DNA of 35,666 bases from Desulfobacteraceae bacterium. Lineage in GTDB: Bacteria > Desulfobacterota > DSM-4660 > Desulfatiglandales > Desulfatiglandaceae. A model generated the notes under the pieces. The model ran no database searches. It had not been told where the DNA came from and saw only the letters and a program-made list of their open reading frames with translations. The DNA lies in contig JAUWMR010000045.1 of the NCBI GenBank assembly GCA_030613055.1, forward strand, positions 1 to 35,666, read 5' to 3'. Positions 31,934-35,666 of this stretch are shown in pieces (the first letter of the stretch is position 1; the number at the start of each line of letters is the position of its first letter). The translations under genes and the position numbers were made by a program.

Positions 31934-32306
31934 GGACTAGGGACATTCTTCAGTTTATAAGTTTCTATTGGTTTAGACAGGATTTACAGGAAAACCCTTC
32001 ACAACAGGATCTCCTTGAGACCTTTGAATTTTGTCATTTCGAGGAGTGTCAACGACGAGAAATCTTAATGATTCAAGTCAGTTAAGATTTCTCCCGGAGC
32101 CTACCCTGAGCGTAAATACTAACCCCGCCAAAGGCGGGGCTCGCTTCGCACGGAATGACAGAATCGAAGGGGTCGAAATGACAAATATGCTAATTTTGCA
32201 AAGGTCTCAAGACTGCTCCGCCTCTTGGATTACATTAAAAAGGTTGTTTAACTAATTAATTTTATTATAAATATGTTGCAATCAGACAGCTTTTGTATCT
32301 CAAAAA
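31934..32306. other. Spacer between cysC and the truncated regulator copy
   Basis: No gene is seen. It consists mainly of the MITE-like element at 32014-32211 and, from 32215, the downstream flank of the segmental duplication. Confidence 0.7.
32014..32211. mobile_element. MITE-like element with AGACCTTTG ends and TGTCATTTCGAG interior
   Basis: CTTGAGACCTTTG (32014-32026) is the exact inverse of CAAAGGTCTCAAG (32199-32211). Inside lie TGTCATTTCGAGGAG with GAGAAATCTT, AAGATTTCTCC, a CCCCGCC-AAA-GGCGGGG hairpin, and CGAAATGACA. The ends match the gspI element, but the interior matches element B, so it is a hybrid. It stops three bases before the segmental duplication begins at 32215. Confidence 0.85.
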
Positions 32307-32594
32307 TTACCAGAGAGAAATTACCCTGTCAGAAGAAATTCCCATTTGTTTTTTTATCTCTGTATCCTGATCAGAATTAAACTCAACAACAAGATCAAAG
32401 GAAGCATAACCTATCTTGTGAGGATTTTTACGGAAATTGCCGATTTTGATCAGACCTTTTGCTAAAAACTGCTTCGGGACATAATTGATCTGATCAAGGC
32501 TGATTCCCGTAAACTTCGCTAATTGGCGCTGACTTGAAATCTCCTGACCGCCTAAAATCTCTAATATTTGAAAGTGCTTTTCTGAAAGGAGCAT
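32307..32594 (-). pseudogene. Internally deleted copy of the MarR-like regulator
   Basis: The 95-residue frame repeats the winged-helix start of the gene at 28637 (EKHFQILEILGGQEISSQRQ) with substitutions such as YVPKQFL for YLLKQFL. It jumps from HKIGYA directly to SFDLVVEFNSDQD, dropping 89 codons in frame, and ends with the same DRVISLW. The wing and the central domain are largely lost, but the helix-turn-helix and the promoter are kept. It could be a decayed paralogue or a small DNA-binding protein; decay is more likely given the Pro in the recognition region. Confidence 0.8.
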
Positions 32595-32600
32595 AGGATG

Positions 32601-32651
32601 ATTATCGCAATATAAGAATGCTGTTCAATTTTGAACAGCATTCTTATATTG
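32601..32651 (-). promoter_or_regulatory. 44-base perfect palindrome and promoter of the truncated regulator copy
   Basis: Arms of 21 bases (32608-32628 and 32631-32651, core GAATGCTGTTCAA / TTGAACAGCATTC, outer CAATATAA / TTATATTG) are perfect around TT. On the minus strand TTGAAC in the second arm is followed after 16 bases by GATAAT (32606-32601), six bases before the ATG, giving a leaderless promoter with the palindrome over the -35. Confidence 0.75.
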
Positions 32652-32724
32652 AACGAGCTGTTTAGCCAAGAAAAATCTGGTCTGTTTGGGTTGTTTGGTG
32701 CGGAGGTTTTTTTCTCCGGTAAAT

Positions 32725-32772
32725 TAGGATTAAGGATTAGGGATTAATCCCATAATCCTTTAATCCCTTTTT
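32725..32772 (-). terminator. Possible hairpin downstream of the UDP-xylose synthase gene
   Basis: On the minus strand, AAGGATTATGGGATT pairs with AATCCCTAATCCTT just after the stop codon. A second small hairpin CGGAG / CTCCG with a T-rich loop lies at about 32702-32719. Neither is followed by a proper T-run, so termination is uncertain. Confidence 0.4.
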
Positions 32773-32777
32773 AGTTC

Positions 32778-33728
32778 TTATAATAATATCTTATCAAAAT
32801 ATTCAATAGTTTTCTTCAAACCCTGATCCAGCTTGACAGTTGGCTGCCATTTTAGTTTTTCTTTGGCAAGGCTGATGTCAGGCCGACGCTGCATGGGATC
32901 ATCCTGCGGCAGGGGCTTAAAAACAATTTTTGATTTTGAATTTGTAATTTTCACGATTTTTTTGGCTAACTCAAGAATAGTGAATTCATCCGGATTGCCC
33001 AGGTTTACGGGACCGACAAAATCATCCAACCCGCTCATCATGCGGATCAGGCCTTCTATTAAATCATCCACATAACAGAACGAACGGGTTTGGGTTCCAT
33101 CGCCAAAAACCGTTATGTTCTGATTTGTAAGAGCCTGAACAATAAAATTACTCACCACACGGCCGTCATTCGGATGCATCCGCGGGCCGTATGTATTGAA
33201 TATCCTTGCGACTTTAATTTTCAGATTGTGCTGGCGATAGTAATCGAAAAAAAGTGTTTCAGCGCATCTTTTTCCTTCATCATAGCAGGATCTTGGGCCT
33301 ATGGGGTTTACCCTGCCCCAGTAGGTTTCCGGCTGGGGGTGGACATCTGGATTTCCGTAAACTTCGCTTGTTGATGCCTGCAAAATTTTAGCCTTTACCC
33401 GCTTGGCAAGCCCTAACATATTGATAGCCCCGTGCACGCTTGTCTTTGTGGTCTGAACAGGATCAAACTGATAATGGACAGGAGATGCTGGGCAGGCAAG
33501 ATTGTAAATTTCATCCACCTCGAGATAAAGAGGAAATGTTATGTCATGACGGATAAATTCAAAGTTCGGCTTATCTAAAAGGTGGAAGATATTTTTCCTG
33601 GAGCCTGTAAAGCAGTTGTCCACGCACAACACCTCAAAACCTTCAGAAACAAGCCGATCGCAAAGATGAGAGCCAAGAAAGCCGGCTCCGCCGGTGATTA
33701 ATACGCGTTTATTTTGATGATATTCCAT
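32778..33728 (-). CDS. uxs: UDP-glucuronate decarboxylase (UDP-xylose synthase)
   Basis: This 316-residue short-chain dehydrogenase-type enzyme has the NAD motif TGGAGFLGS at 12-20, TSEVYG at 120-125, the catalytic Tyr149 and Lys153 (CYDEGK), and the UXS-specific stretches [28 protein letters not shown] and [20 protein letters not shown]. It converts UDP-glucuronate to UDP-xylose. AAGGA precedes the ATG. It starts eight bases after the ugd stop, so the two form an operon and act in sequence. Confidence 0.96.
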   Translation of the reverse strand: MEYHQNKRVLITGGAGFLGSHLCDRLVSEGFEVLCVDNCFTGSRKNIFHLLDKPNFEFIRHDITFPLYLEVDEIYNLACPASPVHYQFDPVQTTKTSVHGAINMLGLAKRVKAKILQASTSEVYGNPDVHPQPETYWGRVNPIGPRSCYDEGKRCAETLFFDYYRQHNLKIKVARIFNTYGPRMHPNDGRVVSNFIVQALTNQNITVFGDGTQTRSFCYVDDLIEGLIRMMSGLDDFVGPVNLGNPDEFTILELAKKIVKITNSKSKIVFKPLPQDDPMQRRPDISLAKEKLKWQPTVKLDQGLKKTIEYFDKILL

Positions 33729-33736
33729 AAAAATCC

Positions 33737-35116
33737 TTAAAAGTGTGTCAATGCTGGTTTGCCGATTGAGTAAACATTGAATCCGATTTCAAAAAGTTTA
33801 TTCTGGTCAATAATATTTCTGCCGTCAAAGATAAAGGCCGGCTTTACCATTGATTTGTATATTTTCTCATAATCAAGATGTTTGTATAAATCCCATTCCG
33901 TCATTATTGCAATTGCATGACTTCCTGAAGCTGCTTCATAAGGATCGTCAACATAGCTTACATTTTCGTCAATTCCTTTTAGATCGATTCTTGCGTTTTT
34001 TAATGCTTTTGGATCGGTAATTGCCAAGTGCGCTTTTTCTTCGATCAATTTTTTTGCAATGTAAATGGCCGGACTTTCCCTTGTGTCTCCGGTATTGGCC
34101 TTGAAAGCAAAACCAAAAAGGGTTATTTTCTTGCCGGCCAATGTGTTGAACATGGCTGTAAGCATGTTGACTGTAAAACGATCCTTTTGAAAATCATTTA
34201 TCCTGAGAACATGGTCCCAGTAATCGGCCACTTCGTTAAGGCCCTGATAGCGACAGAGATAAACCAGATTCAAAATATCCTTTTTAAAGCATGATCCTCC
34301 AAAACCGATACTTGTATTTAAGAATTTGTCGCCGATCCTGCTGTCAAACCCGACCGCTCTGGCCACATTGACAATATCCGCATCGGTCCTTTCACACAGG
34401 GCAGATATTGCATTTATTGATGATATTCTCTGGGCTAAAAAGGCATTGGCCACGAGTTTGGAAAGTTCACTGCTCCAGATATCGGTTGTAATTATCCGCT
34501 TTTCATCCACCCAGTTGGCATATATTTCAACCAGCTCATCTCTTGCTTTTAAACCACTTTGTGTCAGGCTCGATCCGATAAGAACCCGATCCGGATATTC
34601 CAGATCCTTTATTGCAGTGCCTTCAGCTAAAAATTCCGGATTGGAAAGAACCTCAAAATGAAGATTATTGTTTAAAGTCAGGATTCTCTCCATGGCCAGG
34701 GCGGTTTTGACCGGAAGCGTGCTCTTTTCGACAATGATTTTTGGAGACTGAGAATACTGGAGTATCTGTCTCGCGGTCTTTTCCCAATACTGCAGATCTG
34801 CGGCCATGCCTGCGCCAACGCCAAAGGTCTTTGTCGGAGTGTTTACGCTGACGAAAATGATGTCAGACTCTATTATGCCCTGCTGTATATTATTGGTGAA
34901 GAAAAGATTTCTTCCCCGCATTTTTTTTACAATCTCATCAAGGCCCGGTTCGTAAACCGGCAGGTCATTTGAGTTCCATTCGTCAATGCGAACAGGATTG
35001 ATGTCCACAACCGTGACTTTGTATTGCGGGCATTTATAAGCAATCATAGCCATGGTTGGCCCGCCCACGTAACCTGCGCCTATGCAAAGGATGTTTTTTT
35101 TAAATTTTGATTTCAT
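33737..35116 (-). CDS. ugd: UDP-glucose 6-dehydrogenase
   Basis: The 459-residue protein has an N-terminal Rossmann motif [30 protein letters not shown] and [12 protein letters not shown], then Lys220 in [15 protein letters not shown] and the catalytic Cys276 in [10 protein letters not shown]. Its length and GYVGGPT motif resemble the longer, eukaryote-like UGDH type. It oxidises UDP-glucose twice to UDP-glucuronate, the substrate of the enzyme encoded next. No residue is missing. Confidence 0.97.
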   Translation of the reverse strand: MKSKFKKNILCIGAGYVGGPTMAMIAYKCPQYKVTVVDINPVRIDEWNSNDLPVYEPGLDEIVKKMRGRNLFFTNNIQQGIIESDIIFVSVNTPTKTFGVGAGMAADLQYWEKTARQILQYSQSPKIIVEKSTLPVKTALAMERILTLNNNLHFEVLSNPEFLAEGTAIKDLEYPDRVLIGSSLTQSGLKARDELVEIYANWVDEKRIITTDIWSSELSKLVANAFLAQRISSINAISALCERTDADIVNVARAVGFDSRIGDKFLNTSIGFGGSCFKKDILNLVYLCRYQGLNEVADYWDHVLRINDFQKDRFTVNMLTAMFNTLAGKKITLFGFAFKANTGDTRESPAIYIAKKLIEEKAHLAITDPKALKNARIDLKGIDENVSYVDDPYEAASGSHAIAIMTEWDLYKHLDYEKIYKSMVKPAFIFDGRNIIDQNKLFEIGFNVYSIGKPALTHF

Positions 35117-35327
35117 TTTTTTCTCAATGTTTATATCTCACTGCAGAGCCGCTGAGGCCCCCTGTACCATCTTCCGAAACTACGGGGCAGCATTAGTTTT
35201 TCTCGCGAAGCGATGACCATTTTTGTCCGGCGCTGTCCGCCGGCCAAATGTCTGTGTCAGTCTGTGTGTGTCTGTGGCTAATTAGCTCTTTTCTGATCAC
35301 GCCGGATTATTCTTCATTGTTTCAGAG
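35117..35327. other. Gap between fcl and ugd with dispersed repeats
   Basis: No gene is seen. At 35157-35192 lies the repeat that is inserted in the methyltransferase at 14152-14187. It is followed by a GTCCGGCGCTGTCCGCCGGCC palindromic stretch and a GTCTGTGTGTGTCTGTGGCT low-complexity word. Confidence 0.65.
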
Positions 35328-35666
35328 TTAAGGGTTAAGATAACTATCGTAAGTAGTGCGGATTCCGGTTTTAAGTGAAATCTTTGATTTCCATCCAAGA
35401 GCGGTCAGCCTGGAAACATTGAGCAATTTTTGCAAAGTGCCGTCAGGCATGGTTTTGTCAAAAATAATTTCTCCCTCAAATCCAACTATATCCTTCATAA
35501 GCAATGCCAATTCCTTTATACTAATCTCCCTTCCTGAACCGATATTTATCAGCGCTGGAATGCGATATGCAAGCAGGGAAGCAAAATTTTTCTCATTCAG
35601 GCTCATTATAAATACGCACGCATCAGCAAGATCGTTTACATGAAGAAACTCACGGCAGGGAACCCC
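35328..35666 (-). CDS. fcl: GDP-L-fucose synthase, C-terminal part, cut by the right edge
   Basis: The frame is open to the edge. It begins inside the family motif REFLHVNDLADACVFIM, continues with NIGSGREISIKELALLMKDI, DKTMPDGTLQKLLNVSRL and ends GIRTTYDSYLNP. This is the end of GDP-4-keto-6-deoxymannose epimerase/reductase (WcaG), which makes GDP-L-fucose. About 112 C-terminal residues are present; the NAD-binding part lies outside. It belongs with ugd and uxs to nucleotide-sugar supply. Confidence 0.92.
   Translation of the reverse strand, partial: GVPCREFLHVNDLADACVFIMSLNEKNFASLLAYRIPALINIGSGREISIKELALLMKDIVGFEGEIIFDKTMPDGTLQKLLNVSRLTALGWKSKISLKTGIRTTYDSYLNP

Larger units (their letters stand above)
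32215..32656. repeat. Segmental duplication, internally deleted copy
   Basis: This copy matches 28545-29249 on both flanks but lacks 267 coding bases. Its left border lies next to the MITE-like element ending at 32211. Confidence 0.92.

Overview
The window reads as a stretch of an anaerobic, Gram-negative bacterium, most likely from the Desulfobacterota (former Deltaproteobacteria). This is inferred from the gene families (PilM/PilN-style type II secretion, an EPS-associated MarR regulator, CysC beside nucleotide-sugar genes, RMMBL-type metallo-hydrolase) and from an unusually dense population of short palindromic repeats. No rRNA or tRNA gene and no CRISPR array was seen. Essentially every recognisable gene lies on the minus strand, so the loci read from right to left.

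Layout. (a) 1-1721: a secreted subtilisin-like protease with C-terminal BACON repeats, cut by the left edge. (b) 1936-6722: a tightly overlapped four-gene cassette (formylglycine-generating-enzyme-like protein, membrane-anchored SGNH hydrolase, NodU/CmcH-type carbamoyltransferase, and a membrane protein that appears to fuse SxtJ with DUF5989), likely for modification of a secreted glycan or metabolite. (c) 6821-10472: small exported proteins: a lipoprotein, a seven-repeat FG-GAP lipoprotein, a 132-residue exported protein and a 382-residue secreted protein of no recognised family. (d) 11039-12046: a GNAT-like protein. (e) 12.0-16.3 kb: a repeat-rich graveyard containing a DNA methyltransferase broken inside its DPPY motif, a truncated secreted protein, a YgiT/DUF4258 toxin-antitoxin-like pair, a truncated HATPase regulator fragment, and two MITE-like elements with 20-bp terminal inverted repeats. 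(f) 16362-28058: a type II secretion operon in the order E-F-G-H-I-J-K-L-M-C-D, with repeats in several of its gaps. (g) 28.5-35.7 kb: an exopolysaccharide-associated area: a MarR-like regulator with a palindromic promoter region and a second copy with an internal deletion, a beta-CASP metallo-hydrolase carrying two large repeat-derived in-frame inserts, adenylylsulfate kinase, UDP-xylose synthase, UDP-glucose dehydrogenase and the end of a GDP-fucose synthase.

How it fits together. The type II secretion system could export the protease and the other signal-peptide proteins nearby. Ugd and Uxs convert UDP-glucose to UDP-glucuronate and then UDP-xylose, Fcl makes GDP-fucose, and CysC could supply PAPS, so the right end looks like precursor supply for an acidic, possibly sulfated, polysaccharide.

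The most unusual aspect is the repeat biology. Several short repeat families have entered coding sequence: two in-frame blocks (117 and 171 bp) in the metallo-hydrolase, one in-frame 36-bp and one frameshifting 41-bp block in the methyltransferase, a MITE-like element that supplies the ribosome binding site, start codon and first residues of gspI, and an inverted repeat that brackets gspM from start codon to stop codon. All family assignments are from reading the translated sequence; no database search was possible.
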